In this document: positions 28,468-37,753 of the stretch, one piece after another
How positions within the stretch are numbered: position 1 is the stretch's first letter
How the letters are laid out: every line of letters starts with the position of its first letter
DNA from: Acidimicrobiales bacterium
GTDB taxonomy: Bacteria > Actinomycetota > Acidimicrobiia > Acidimicrobiales > JAHEJN01
Length of the DNA stretch: 64,000 bases
Direction of reading: 5' to 3'
Assembly: GCA_024638845.1 (NCBI GenBank)
Contig: JAHEJN010000001.1
Span: forward strand, 20,344-84,343
Translations under genes and position numbers: made by a program
Notes under the pieces: model-generated
Database searches by the model: none
Seen by the model: only the letters and a program-made list of their open reading frames with translations
Told to the model about the DNA's origin: nothing

Positions 28468-29706
28468 CTAGCTCCCCAGCGACGACATCGACCCGCCGCG
28501 ACCCCAGAGCAACGACGCCAGCGCGGCCGCGCCGAAGAACAAGTACGCCGCGCCGAGGGGCGTTGCCGATCCGTCGACGGTGGCGCTGACCAGCGAGGCG
28601 AGCACCGCACCACCGATCGTCGACATGGTTCCGATGATGCCCGAGCCGGTGCCGGCGAAGCGGCCGAGGGGTTGCATGGCGAGGCTGTTCGCCGTGGGCA
28701 GCATCACCGCATGGAACGCGTTGAGCACCACCAGCAGGCCGATCCACGGCCAGAACGCGGGCGATCCGCCCGCAGCCGCCGTGAGCGCGTAGAACACCGC
28801 TGCGACCGCGACGTATCCGACCGTGATGGCCAGCATCACTCGTTCGGCACCGAGTCTCGGAATGAGGCGAGCCACGAGCAGGTTCGCGGCCGCCATCACG
28901 AGCGCCCCGCCGGCGAAGAAGAAGGCGAACTGATCGCCGCGACCGAACACGTCGTCGAAGATCAGCTCCGAGCTCCCGAGGAAGGTGACGAAGGCGCCGA
29001 GCTCGAACATCACCAACAGGGCGTGACCCATCGCCCAGCGCGACCCCACCACGATCCCGGCACTGCGACGGGTGCGCTCGAAGGTGAGGGGGATCCGGTC
29101 GGCCGGCGCCAGGGTCTCCTCGAAGCGGTACGACCACAGCCCCAGCATGACGCCCACCAGCGCCATGAACACGAAGATCGCCTCCCACGAGCTCAGGGCG
29201 AGAATCGCCTGGCCGAACAGTGGCGCCACCGCCGGCGCCAGCATGAAGAACATCATCACCAAAGCCATCACCCGGGCCATGGCGTCGCCGTGCCAGCGAT
29301 CGCGAGCCACCGCCATGGCCATCGCACGAGGCGTCGACGCCCCGAGGCCCATGACGAATCGCAGAACCATCGCCACCTCGAGGGTGGGGGCGATCACCAC
29401 ACCGAGGGCGGCGAGAACGAAGACCGCCAGTCCGACGAAGATCACCGGTCGGCGGCCGAAACGATCGGCAAAGGGCCCACATACCAGCTGCCCCATGCCC
29501 AGACCGATGAGGTAGAAGGTGACCAGCAATGACACCTGGGTGGCGTCGGGATCGAGATCGAACGCGGTGCGAATGTCTCCCAGGGCCGGCAACAAGACGT
29601 CGATGCCGATGGCGGTGATGCCCGTGAGAGCGCCCAGGAACGCGATCGTCTCGCGTTCGCCCTGCCGGGGCTCGGCGACGCGGGTGCTAGGCGGAGCGGG
29701 GAGCAA
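28468..29706 (-). CDS. MFS transporter, Bcr/CflA-like
   Basis: IGIDVLLPALGDIRTAF, GLGMGQLVCGPFADRFGRRPVIFVGL, 12-TM-like profile; start may be internal. Confidence 0.88.
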   Translation of the reverse strand: MLPAPPSTRVAEPRQGERETIAFLGALTGITAIGIDVLLPALGDIRTAFDLDPDATQVSLLVTFYLIGLGMGQLVCGPFADRFGRRPVIFVGLAVFVLAALGVVIAPTLEVAMVLRFVMGLGASTPRAMAMAVARDRWHGDAMARVMALVMMFFMLAPAVAPLFGQAILALSSWEAIFVFMALVGVMLGLWSYRFEETLAPADRIPLTFERTRRSAGIVVGSRWAMGHALLVMFELGAFVTFLGSSELIFDDVFGRGDQFAFFFAGGALVMAAANLLVARLIPRLGAERVMLAITVGYVAVAAVFYALTAAAGGSPAFWPWIGLLVVLNAFHAVMLPTANSLAMQPLGRFAGTGSGIIGTMSTIGGAVLASLVSATVDGSATPLGAAYLFFGAAALASLLWGRGGSMSSLGS

Positions 29707-30523
29707 GGATCTCGTTGCGGAGCTCGCCGATGCCGGCGACGGTCGTGACGAGCGTGTCGCCCGCCGCCATGAACTCCGGAGGCGTGCGGGCCCGACCGAC
29801 TCCGCTCGGTGTGCCGGTGGCGACGATGTCGCCCGGATCGAGCGTCATGATCTTCGACAGGTCGACGACGATGTCGATGGGGCTGAACACCAGCTCCCGG
29901 GTGTTCGACGACTGCTTCACCACCCCGCTGAGCTCGGTGGTGATGTCGAGGCCGAGGCCGTCGCCGATCTCGTCGGTGGTGACCACGCAGGGACCGACCG
30001 GGGTCGAGCCCTCGAAGGTCTTACCGGCGAGGAACTGTGAGGTGCGCATCTGCCAGTCGCGCATCGACACATCGTTCACGACGGTGAATCCGGCGATGGC
30101 CGCGGCCGCCTCCCGGTCGCCGGCGAGGCGGACCGATCGACCGATCACGATCGCCAGCTCACCCTCCCAGTCGACGTCGGCCGAGATCGCGGGATCGGGC
30201 AACACGATCGGGTCGTTCGGACCGATCAGGGCACGCCGGTACTTGGCGAAGTACGTGGGATGTGACGGAGTGTCGCGGCCGGTCTCTGCGATGTGGTCGG
30301 CGTAGTTGAGACCAACACACACGATCTTGTCGGGATTCGGCACCACCGGCGCCAGGTCGCATTCGGCGTAGGCCACCGTGGGACCCGACGCCGATCGGGC
30401 GGCATCGAGACCACCCGCGGCCAGCAGGGCGCCCACGTCGTCGAAGTCGAGGAGGGTGACGACATCGTCGTCGACCCGACCGGCTCGGTGGACTCCATCG
30501 ACCCTCACGGTCACGAGCTTCAT
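29687..30523 (-). CDS. Fumarylacetoacetate hydrolase family protein
   Basis: KIVCVGLNYADHIAETG, DWEGELAIVIGR, GFTVVNDVSMRDWQ, DPGDIVATGTPSGVG. Confidence 0.92.
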   Translation of the reverse strand: MKLVTVRVDGVHRAGRVDDDVVTLLDFDDVGALLAAGGLDAARSASGPTVAYAECDLAPVVPNPDKIVCVGLNYADHIAETGRDTPSHPTYFAKYRRALIGPNDPIVLPDPAISADVDWEGELAIVIGRSVRLAGDREAAAAIAGFTVVNDVSMRDWQMRTSQFLAGKTFEGSTPVGPCVVTTDEIGDGLGLDITTELSGVVKQSSNTRELVFSPIDIVVDLSKIMTLDPGDIVATGTPSGVGRARTPPEFMAAGDTLVTTVAGIGELRNEILAPRSA

Positions 30524-30662
30524 GCTGAGCACTCCTGGCGCCTCAGGTTCGCAGGGCTGCGATCCTGGCGCGTCGACCATACTTCCAACGCGGGCAAACG
30601 CTCGAAGTGCTCCGCTGTCTGCGGTCGTGGAATACTGAGCGCCGACTCAAGGGGGAAGGTCC

Positions 30663-33635
30663 ATGACTTCGAGGGAATCGATGTGGAGGGCAGCAGGGCT
30701 GCAACTCGGCAAGCACTGGAAGCTCGTTGCTCTCGGCGTGGTGGCGTTCACCGCCGTCTTGTTGATCGGGCTGTCGCAGGTGGAGTTCGCCACCGGCCAG
30801 GACAGCTACCTCAACAAGGACTCCCAAGCCGCCATCGACAACGTCGAGTTCCAGAGCCAGTTCGGCGGCGAGACCCTGGTGCTGTTGATCACCGCCGACG
30901 ACGACCACGACGTCTCCGATTTGTTCTCGGGCGCCAACCTCACCGAGCTCGAACGACTCACGGCCGAGCTCGAAGCCATCCCCGAGGCATTCGCGGTCAT
31001 CACCCCGCGGGTGTCGCTCGAATGGAGCGACGCGCTCATCAAGGGCCCCGGTCGCGAGGCGCTGCTCAATGCCGCGTCACGTGATCCCGATCCGGACGGC
31101 GTCGCGGCTCGCAATGCCGACGTCCAGATCAGCCTGGCCCGCCTCGGCGCGGTGACCGACCAGGAGATCGGGAACCCCGACTGGGCCGACCTGCTCATCT
31201 TCGGGAACGACGGGTTTGCGGTGACCGACGGCGAGATCGTCGCCCCCGCCGACGCCGATCGTGCGATCCGCCTGTCGCTGGCCAGCACCTTCCCCAGCCA
31301 GAAGGTGGCCGTCGGTGGTGTCGTGCTGCCCGGCAATGCGACCCTCGACGAGCAGTCAGCGGGCACCGAGAAGATCCTCGAGGTGCTCGAGACGGCCGAC
31401 CTCGAGGGCTTCGAGCTGATACCGACCGGCTCTCCGGTGTATCTGCGGGAGATCAACGACTACCTCAAGGGGGGCCTGGTCACGCTGGGCCTGGCCGCCA
31501 TCGCCGTCATGGCGGTGATCCTGATCTTCCTGTTCCGCGTGCGGTGGCGCCTGCTCCCCCTGCTCAGCGTGGTGATGGGCGTGATCTGGACGTTCTCGCT
31601 TCTCGGCCTGATCGGTATCGACCTGTCGCTGGTCACCATCTCGGGTCTTCCGATCCTCATCGGCCTCGGCATCGACTTCTCCATCCAGATCCACAACCGC
31701 ATCGAGGAGGAGTCCGCCCTCGATCGCGATCCGCATCCCATCTCCGAGACCCTGGCCAACGTCGGCCCTGCCCTGGTGGTGGCCACGGTCGGGTCGGCGC
31801 TCGCGTTCCTCGCGCTCCAGATCTCCCAGGTGCCGATGATCCGCGACTTCGGCGTGATGCTGGCCATCGGCGTGGTGCTCCTGTTGGTGGGCGGCATCAT
31901 CTTGCCCTCCACCATTCTGGGCGTGCGTGAGTACCGGCACCGCACCGACACCCGCAAGCCGTCGTTTGTCGAGCGCATCGTCGTCTTCCTCGGCTCCATG
32001 CCGTCCAAGGTCGGCCCGATCCTGGTGGTCACCGCCGTCGCCCTCTTCGCGATCGGGGTGGCCGTCGAGGGCCAGACCAAGATCGAGTCCGACCCCATCA
32101 AGTGGATCGATCAGGGGTCACAGGTCGTCGCCGACGTCGACACCCTCGAGGAGCGCACCGGCTTCTCGACGACCCTCGGCATCCTCGTCGAGGCCAACAA
32201 CACCCTCGACCCCAGCGTGAACGACCTGATCTGGGACTTCACCCTCGATGCCGAGCAGCGACCTGCTGTCGTCACCACCTCCAGCGTGGTGAACACGATG
32301 GGCAAGATCCTGCTCATCCCGGGCGCGACCGCGCTCACTCCGACGTCGGCCGAGCTCCAGGCCGCCATCGACGTCATGCCGCCGGCCATCGCCAGGGCGC
32401 TGCTCAACGACGATGGTACGGCCACGCAGCTCAACCTGCGGTTGGCCGGAGCCAGCCTCGAAGAGCGGGCCGAGATCGTTGCTGAGCTCGAGGCGGATCT
32501 CGAGAGTCGTATCGCGGCGCTCGAGGTGCCCGCCGACAGCGTCCTCAACCAAGGCCTCGACGCCGGAGAGCCGCAAGTGCGGGCCGTTCCTGCCGGTCTG
32601 GCCGTGGTCGGCGTCGGGTTGCTCGAGAACCTGTCGGCCAACCGCGCCATCCTCACCTACCTGGGTCTGGCCATCGTGGCGTTGTGGTTGCTCGTGAGGT
32701 ACCGCTCGATCACCCGGGCCGCTCTGGCCCTGGTGCCGGTCAGCCTGGCGGTCGGCATCTCGTCGATCATCGTGGGCCTGCTCGGAATCACCCTGAGCCC
32801 GCTCACGACGGTCGGCGGGCCGCTGGTCATCGCGACCTGTTCGGAGTTCGCCGTCCTCATCCTTGCGCGCTACATCGAGGAGCGACAGCGTGGCCTCGAG
32901 CCGCGTGCGGCGAGCGACACGGCATCGGGTCGCACCGGCCGGGCGTTCTTCACGTCGGCGGCCACGACCATCGGGGGCTTCGCGGTGTTGATGGTGTCGC
33001 CCTTGCCCCTGCTGCGCGACTTCGGTGTCATCGTCACCCTGAACGTCGCCATCGCCCTGCTGGCCGCGCTCGTCATCATGCCGCCGCTCGTGGTCTGGGC
33101 CGACGAGAGGGGCTGGCTCGGTGTGAAACAGCAGCCCGGTGCGGTGAAGCTCGCCGCCCACGATCGCACCCAGGCCGTCGGCGCCGGCATCGCCGCCGCA
33201 GTCGTGATCCTCACCGGCATCGGGCTCTACGCCGCGGCCGAGACATCGAGCGGCGAGGCCCAGGAACTGGCCTTCGTCGCGGTCCCGTTGCCGACCCCGA
33301 CTCCGGCGCCCACGCCGACCCCTGCCCCCGAGACCGAGCCCTCCGACGACGGCGAGACAGCGGCCATCGACGTCACCCAGTTCGGAACCGACCGACCCGA
33401 GGGGCTGGTCGGAGGGATCCTGTTCGATCTCCTCACCGCCGAGGGCGTCGATCCCCAGCTCGCGGTGTGCACCGCCGAGACGCTGCTCTCGCGTGCCACC
33501 GAAGCCGATCTCATCGCATCGGGTCTGGCCACCTTCAGCGACGAATCGCTGGTGCCGGTGATCGCGGCCGGGCTCGATTGCGGCGTGACCCAGGAGCAGA
33601 TCGACGCCACGATCGCCACCGCCCGCGCCGGCTGA
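30663..33635 (+). CDS. MMPL/RND superfamily transporter with C-terminal extracytoplasmic extension
   Basis: Two RND-type repeats (LPILIGLGIDFSIQIHNRIEEE; LVIATCSEFAVLILARYIEERQRG), TM clusters; PTPTPAPTPTPAP linker and ~80-aa C-terminal domain. Confidence 0.88.
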   Translation: MTSRESMWRAAGLQLGKHWKLVALGVVAFTAVLLIGLSQVEFATGQDSYLNKDSQAAIDNVEFQSQFGGETLVLLITADDDHDVSDLFSGANLTELERLTAELEAIPEAFAVITPRVSLEWSDALIKGPGREALLNAASRDPDPDGVAARNADVQISLARLGAVTDQEIGNPDWADLLIFGNDGFAVTDGEIVAPADADRAIRLSLASTFPSQKVAVGGVVLPGNATLDEQSAGTEKILEVLETADLEGFELIPTGSPVYLREINDYLKGGLVTLGLAAIAVMAVILIFLFRVRWRLLPLLSVVMGVIWTFSLLGLIGIDLSLVTISGLPILIGLGIDFSIQIHNRIEEESALDRDPHPISETLANVGPALVVATVGSALAFLALQISQVPMIRDFGVMLAIGVVLLLVGGIILPSTILGVREYRHRTDTRKPSFVERIVVFLGSMPSKVGPILVVTAVALFAIGVAVEGQTKIESDPIKWIDQGSQVVADVDTLEERTGFSTTLGILVEANNTLDPSVNDLIWDFTLDAEQRPAVVTTSSVVNTMGKILLIPGATALTPTSAELQAAIDVMPPAIARALLNDDGTATQLNLRLAGASLEERAEIVAELEADLESRIAALEVPADSVLNQGLDAGEPQVRAVPAGLAVVGVGLLENLSANRAILTYLGLAIVALWLLVRYRSITRAALALVPVSLAVGISSIIVGLLGITLSPLTTVGGPLVIATCSEFAVLILARYIEERQRGLEPRAASDTASGRTGRAFFTSAATTIGGFAVLMVSPLPLLRDFGVIVTLNVAIALLAALVIMPPLVVWADERGWLGVKQQPGAVKLAAHDRTQAVGAGIAAAVVILTGIGLYAAAETSSGEAQELAFVAVPLPTPTPAPTPTPAPETEPSDDGETAAIDVTQFGTDRPEGLVGGILFDLLTAEGVDPQLAVCTAETLLSRATEADLIASGLATFSDESLVPVIAAGLDCGVTQEQIDATIATARAG

Positions 33636-33645
33636 CCCCGGTTCG

Positions 33646-34809
33646 ATGACCATCGACATCGACTTCGACGCCGACGAGCTCGCGGCGTGCGTCTCGTGCG
33701 GGCTGTGTCTGCCCCATTGTCCCACCTACCGGGTCACCGGCGACGACACTGCGTCGCCCCGGGGCCGGATCTCGCTCATGCGCATGCTCGACGAGGGCAC
33801 CGCTCCCCTCGACGACCACGTCATCGAGTCGATGGCGTCGTGCATCCAGTGTCGTGGCTGCGAGCCCGCATGCCCGAGCGGCGTGCCCTTCGGCCACCTG
33901 ATGGAGGCCACCCGTGAGGCGATGGTCCGGGCCGGTGCCATCACCCCATGGTGGCAGCGACTGGCCTTTCGCACCCTCGGTCATCACCGACTGCTCCTGA
34001 CCGGATCGTCGATGCTGGCCGTGGCTCAGCGGCTGCGGCTCGTTCCCTCGAAGCGGCTGGGGTTGCCGGCGCGCCTGCCGATTCGGCGCGCGGCCCATCG
34101 CAGCTCGGGGAACGACGTGTACCTGTTCACCGGGTGCGTGATGGACGCGTGGCAGCGCGAAACCCATCTTGCGGTGCAACGGGTGATCGAGGCAACAGGC
34201 GCCGGGGTCACCCCCACCGCTGATCGGGCCCCGTGTTGTGGTGCGCTGCACTCCCACGCCGGGTTGGGCGACCCGGCTCGATCGCTGGCCCGCGAGGTGA
34301 TGCGCGACCTCCCCGGCGACCAACCGATCATCGTCGACTCGGCCGGCTGCGGCGCGGCCTTGAAGGACTACGGCCATCTGCTGGGCACGACCGAGGCCGC
34401 AGCCTTCTCAGCCCGGGTGGTCGACGCCAACGAATGGCTGGCCGACCATCTCCACGAGCTGCCGGTTCCGATCGAGCCGCTCGATCTGCGGGTCGCGGTG
34501 CAGGACCCTTGCCATCTCCGGCACGTGCAGCGTGCCCATCTTCCCGTCCGCGCCGTGCTGGCGCCGCACGTCCGCGAGGTCGTCGAGCTCGACGACGACG
34601 GCCTGTGTTGTGGAGCCGGCGGGGCGTACTCGGTGCTCGAACCCGAGCTGGCGGGCAAGGTCCGCGACCGCAAGCGGGAGGCCATCGATCGAGCTCGCCC
34701 CGACGTGGTCGCCAGCGCCAATCCCGGCTGCCTGTTGCACCTGGCGGCCACCGGCCTCGACGTGCGCCACCCCATCGAGCTGGTCGCGGAGGCCCTCGAT
34801 CTGGACTGA
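33646..34809 (+). CDS. Glycolate oxidase iron-sulfur subunit (GlcF)-like protein
   Basis: CVSCGLCLPHCPTY and CIQCRGCEPACPSGV 4Fe-4S motifs; CCG domains APCCGALHSHAG and GLCCGAGGAYSVLEP. Confidence 0.88.
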   Translation: MTIDIDFDADELAACVSCGLCLPHCPTYRVTGDDTASPRGRISLMRMLDEGTAPLDDHVIESMASCIQCRGCEPACPSGVPFGHLMEATREAMVRAGAITPWWQRLAFRTLGHHRLLLTGSSMLAVAQRLRLVPSKRLGLPARLPIRRAAHRSSGNDVYLFTGCVMDAWQRETHLAVQRVIEATGAGVTPTADRAPCCGALHSHAGLGDPARSLAREVMRDLPGDQPIIVDSAGCGAALKDYGHLLGTTEAAAFSARVVDANEWLADHLHELPVPIEPLDLRVAVQDPCHLRHVQRAHLPVRAVLAPHVREVVELDDDGLCCGAGGAYSVLEPELAGKVRDRKREAIDRARPDVVASANPGCLLHLAATGLDVRHPIELVAEALDLD

Positions 34810-34873
34810 GCCGGCCGCGGCCGGCGCACGAAACGGCTGCCCCGTCGACACCGGACCGGTACGGTTGCCCCTC

Positions 34874-36583
34874 ATGCGCTGGTCGAAGCTCTTCATACCC
34901 ACACTCCGCGACGCCCCCGGCGACGCCGAGGCCGCCAGTCATCGACTCCTGGTGCGCGGCGGGTTCATGCGCCAGCTGCACGCCGGCCATTACTCGCTCC
35001 TACCCCTCGGCCTGCGGGTGCACGACAAGGTCGAGCGCATCGTGCGCGAGGAGATGAACGCCATCGGAGCCCAGGAGTTCCTGCTGCCCGCTATGCACCC
35101 GGCGTCGGTGTGGGAGCAGTCGGGCCGGTGGCAGCTGATGGGCGACGAGATGTTCCGGCTCACCGACCGCAAGGGTGCCGACCTGGCGCTGGGCATGACC
35201 CACGAGGAGGTCATCGCCGGCATCGCCACCGAAGTGAGCTCGTACCGGATGCTCCCTCAGCTCTGGTACCAGATCCAGTGGAAGTTCCGCGACGAGCCCC
35301 GGCCCAAGGCGGGCCTGTTGCGCGTGCGCGAATTCGCCATGAAGGACTCGTACTCCTTCGACATCGACGAAGCCGGCCTCGACGCGTCGTTCGACCTCCA
35401 TCACGACGCCTACGTGCGGATCTTCGAGCGGCTGAGCCTGCCCGCCATACCCGTCGAGGCGTCGTCGGGCGCGATGGGCGGCAGCGACAGCATCGAGTTC
35501 ATGGTGCCGTCCCCCGCCGGTGAGGACGATGTCGTGCGCTGTGTGGCCTGTGGCTATGCCGCCAACATCGAGCGGGCCACCTCGCAGCTCGAGCCAGTGG
35601 CCGATCCCGCCGAGGCGGCCGCGCTCGAGCGTTTCGCCACGCCCGGCGTGGTCACCATCGCGGCGCTCGCCGCCTTCGAGGGCGGCGCTCCTGCCGATCG
35701 ACAGCTGAAGTCGCTCATCATGGTGGCCGACGGGGAGATGGTGGCCGCAGTCCTCCGAGGCGACCATCAGCTCAATCTCCAGAAGCTCAGCGACGCGCTG
35801 GGCGTCGCCGCCATCCGGCCCGCCGAGCCCGAGGAGACCGAGGCCGCCCTCGGCGCCAAGCCCGGTTCGCTGGGACCGGTGGACGTCAGCGGGGTCAGGG
35901 TGGTGGTCGATCGGGCCCTCGAGGGGCGGACGAACATGGTCACCGGCGCCAACGCCGACGGCTTCCACCTCCGCGGCGTGAGCATCGAGCGCGACGTGCA
36001 GGTCGACCTGTGGGCCGACCTGCGGGAAGTGTCCGCCGGCGAGGCGTGTCCCAACTGCGGGCGACCGCTCGAGATCGTGCGGTGCATCGAAGCCGGTCAC
36101 ATCTTCAAGCTCGGGCGCAAGTACACCGAAGCCATGGGCGTCACCGTGCTCGACGAAGACGGCAAGACACGGGTGCCCATCATGGGCAGCTACGGCATCG
36201 GCATCGGTCGGGGTGTCGCCGCCATCGCCGAGACGTTCCACGACGACAACGGGCTCATGTGGCCGGTGGCGGTCGCCCCCTACGAGGTGGTCATCACCGT
36301 CGTCAACGTAAAGGACGAGGCCAGCACCGCTGCGGCACAGGCTCTCTACGACGAGCTCCGGGCCGCCCACGTCGACGTCCTCCTCGACGACCGAAATGCT
36401 CGGGCCGGCGTGAAGTTCGCCGATGCCGAGCTGATCGGCATCCCGTTCCGCATCACGATCGGTCCCCGCACCCTCGGCGACGGTGAGGTCGAGCTCACAC
36501 CACGCCGCACCGGCGACACGACCGTGGTGGCCATCGAGGCGATCGCCGCCGAGGTGACCGCGCTCGTCGCCGACGCCCGCTGA
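34874..36583 (+). CDS. proS: Prolyl-tRNA synthetase
   Basis: MRWSKLFIPTLRDAPGDAEAASHRLLVRGGFMRQLHAGHYSLLPLGLRV, class II motifs, YbaK-like editing insertion, GSYGIGIGRGVAAIAE. Confidence 0.96.
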   Translation: MRWSKLFIPTLRDAPGDAEAASHRLLVRGGFMRQLHAGHYSLLPLGLRVHDKVERIVREEMNAIGAQEFLLPAMHPASVWEQSGRWQLMGDEMFRLTDRKGADLALGMTHEEVIAGIATEVSSYRMLPQLWYQIQWKFRDEPRPKAGLLRVREFAMKDSYSFDIDEAGLDASFDLHHDAYVRIFERLSLPAIPVEASSGAMGGSDSIEFMVPSPAGEDDVVRCVACGYAANIERATSQLEPVADPAEAAALERFATPGVVTIAALAAFEGGAPADRQLKSLIMVADGEMVAAVLRGDHQLNLQKLSDALGVAAIRPAEPEETEAALGAKPGSLGPVDVSGVRVVVDRALEGRTNMVTGANADGFHLRGVSIERDVQVDLWADLREVSAGEACPNCGRPLEIVRCIEAGHIFKLGRKYTEAMGVTVLDEDGKTRVPIMGSYGIGIGRGVAAIAETFHDDNGLMWPVAVAPYEVVITVVNVKDEASTAAAQALYDELRAAHVDVLLDDRNARAGVKFADAELIGIPFRITIGPRTLGDGEVELTPRRTGDTTVVAIEAIAAEVTALVADAR

Positions 36584-36611
36584 CCCCCTCCCTTCCCCCA
36601 CCCCCAAGGCC

Positions 36612-36659
36612 TTCTGGCGCGCTATCGATGCACCCTGACGACGCCATTGCGCGCCAGAA
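36612..36659. repeat. Palindromic element copy A (11-bp arms, 26-nt loop)
   Basis: TTCTGGCGCGC (36612-36622) ... GCGCGCCAGAA (36649-36659), perfect arms; overlaps 3' end of the AbiEi/DUF559 gene. Confidence 0.95.
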
Positions 36660-37617
36660 CGGTCGTTCCGGCCACCCGTCGGACGCCGTGAATGGCGCGC
36701 CGGAGCCGGGCGATGACTGCATCGGGCTGATGAAAGAGATCCGAGCCGGTCACCGATACGACATGCCAACCCGCCGCAACGAGCTCGGCCCGGCGCCGTT
36801 GATCGTGCTCCTGGTCGGTGAGTGAACCATGGTGGGTTGCGCTGTCGACCTCGACCAAGAGGGGAAGCACGGGATGGCGGAAATCGACTCGACCGACCCA
36901 GGCAGTTTCGCTGCCGACGTTCACCTGACGCACGAAGTCGGGTAGACCCGCTTGGGAGGCGAGTTGACGAAGGCGTGACTCGAGTCCCGACTCGGGCGGC
37001 CGATATCCCCGGACCGACCGTGCCGCAATCAGCTCGCGAAGCAGCTTGATGCCCGGTCGACCCTTCTCGGCGAGGTCGGCGAGCATGGCGGTCAACGATT
37101 CACTCGAGACCAGACCTCTGGACATGGCCGTGTCGAGCGCTCGCTCGAGCCGCAGCGGATGAACGTCGCGTCGGCCAGCCAGGTCGAAGATGGTGCGCGT
37201 CGGCGACGTGATCGGCACGCGGTCGTGCTCGGTGATGTGGCGAGCAAGAACCAGTCGGGGTTGATGGACCACGATTGTGGTGTCCTGATCTCGGAAGCCC
37301 GTACGTCCCGATGTCGTGACGTCGACCTCATGGCGTCGCCACCCGGGGAGTCCCCAGTGGTCGGCGGCTGACCAGGACGACACCACTGCGGGTTGTGGCG
37401 CGTGCAACACCGCGATCATCAGCTTCCTTGTCTGCGTTGCCGGAGCGCCGACCAACCGCAGGACGCGCGGCGTGACCCATTGGAGGGAGCCTCGGTCGAT
37501 CCTTGCCCGCACCAACGCTCGTGATGCTCCCAGCTCGGTCAGCTGACGCCGCGCAATCACGCCGTGTTGGGCCTCGCACACGGCGAGAATCCGAAGGTCG
37601 ACCTCGGCTGGTGGCAT
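36622..37617 (-). CDS. AbiEi-like N-terminal domain + DUF559 (Vsr-like nuclease fold) protein
   Basis: N-terminal HGVIARRQLTELGASRALVRARIDRGSLQWVTPRVLRLVGAP winged-helix; C-terminal ESRLRQLASQAGLPDFVRQVNV...VDFRHPVLPLLVEVDSATHHGSLTDQEHDQRRRAELVAAGWHVV. Confidence 0.85.
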   Translation of the reverse strand: MPPAEVDLRILAVCEAQHGVIARRQLTELGASRALVRARIDRGSLQWVTPRVLRLVGAPATQTRKLMIAVLHAPQPAVVSSWSAADHWGLPGWRRHEVDVTTSGRTGFRDQDTTIVVHQPRLVLARHITEHDRVPITSPTRTIFDLAGRRDVHPLRLERALDTAMSRGLVSSESLTAMLADLAEKGRPGIKLLRELIAARSVRGYRPPESGLESRLRQLASQAGLPDFVRQVNVGSETAWVGRVDFRHPVLPLLVEVDSATHHGSLTDQEHDQRRRAELVAAGWHVVSVTGSDLFHQPDAVIARLRRAIHGVRRVAGTTVLARNGVVRVHR

Positions 37618-37673
37618 GCCCCATGTTTGCGTCCCGCAGTGACAACCCGCGGCCCCACTCCCCTCTCCACGGC

Positions 37674-37721
37674 TTCTGGCGCGCGCTCAGTACCCGACAG
37701 CAGCGCCATCGCGCGCCAGAA
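37674..37721. repeat. Palindromic element copy B (11-bp arms, 26-nt loop)
   Basis: TTCTGGCGCGC (37674-37684) ... GCGCGCCAGAA (37711-37721), same arms and loop length as copy A; just upstream of the AbiEi/DUF559 gene. Confidence 0.95.
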
Positions 37722-37753
37722 ACCAGGGGGGAGGGCGGTTGTAGTCTCGGGGC

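Noticed and set aside
27508-29532. 674-aa plus-strand ORF
   Set aside because: Antisense to Ldh-family and MFS genes; H/R/E/Q-rich shadow translation with no domain.
33296-33340. Possible short tandem DNA repeat (ccgaccccgactccggcgcc...)
   Set aside because: Explained as coding for the PTPTPAP linker of the RND protein; too degenerate to call a separate repeat.
35000-36769. 589-aa minus-strand ORF
   Set aside because: Antisense to proS, which has unmistakable motifs.
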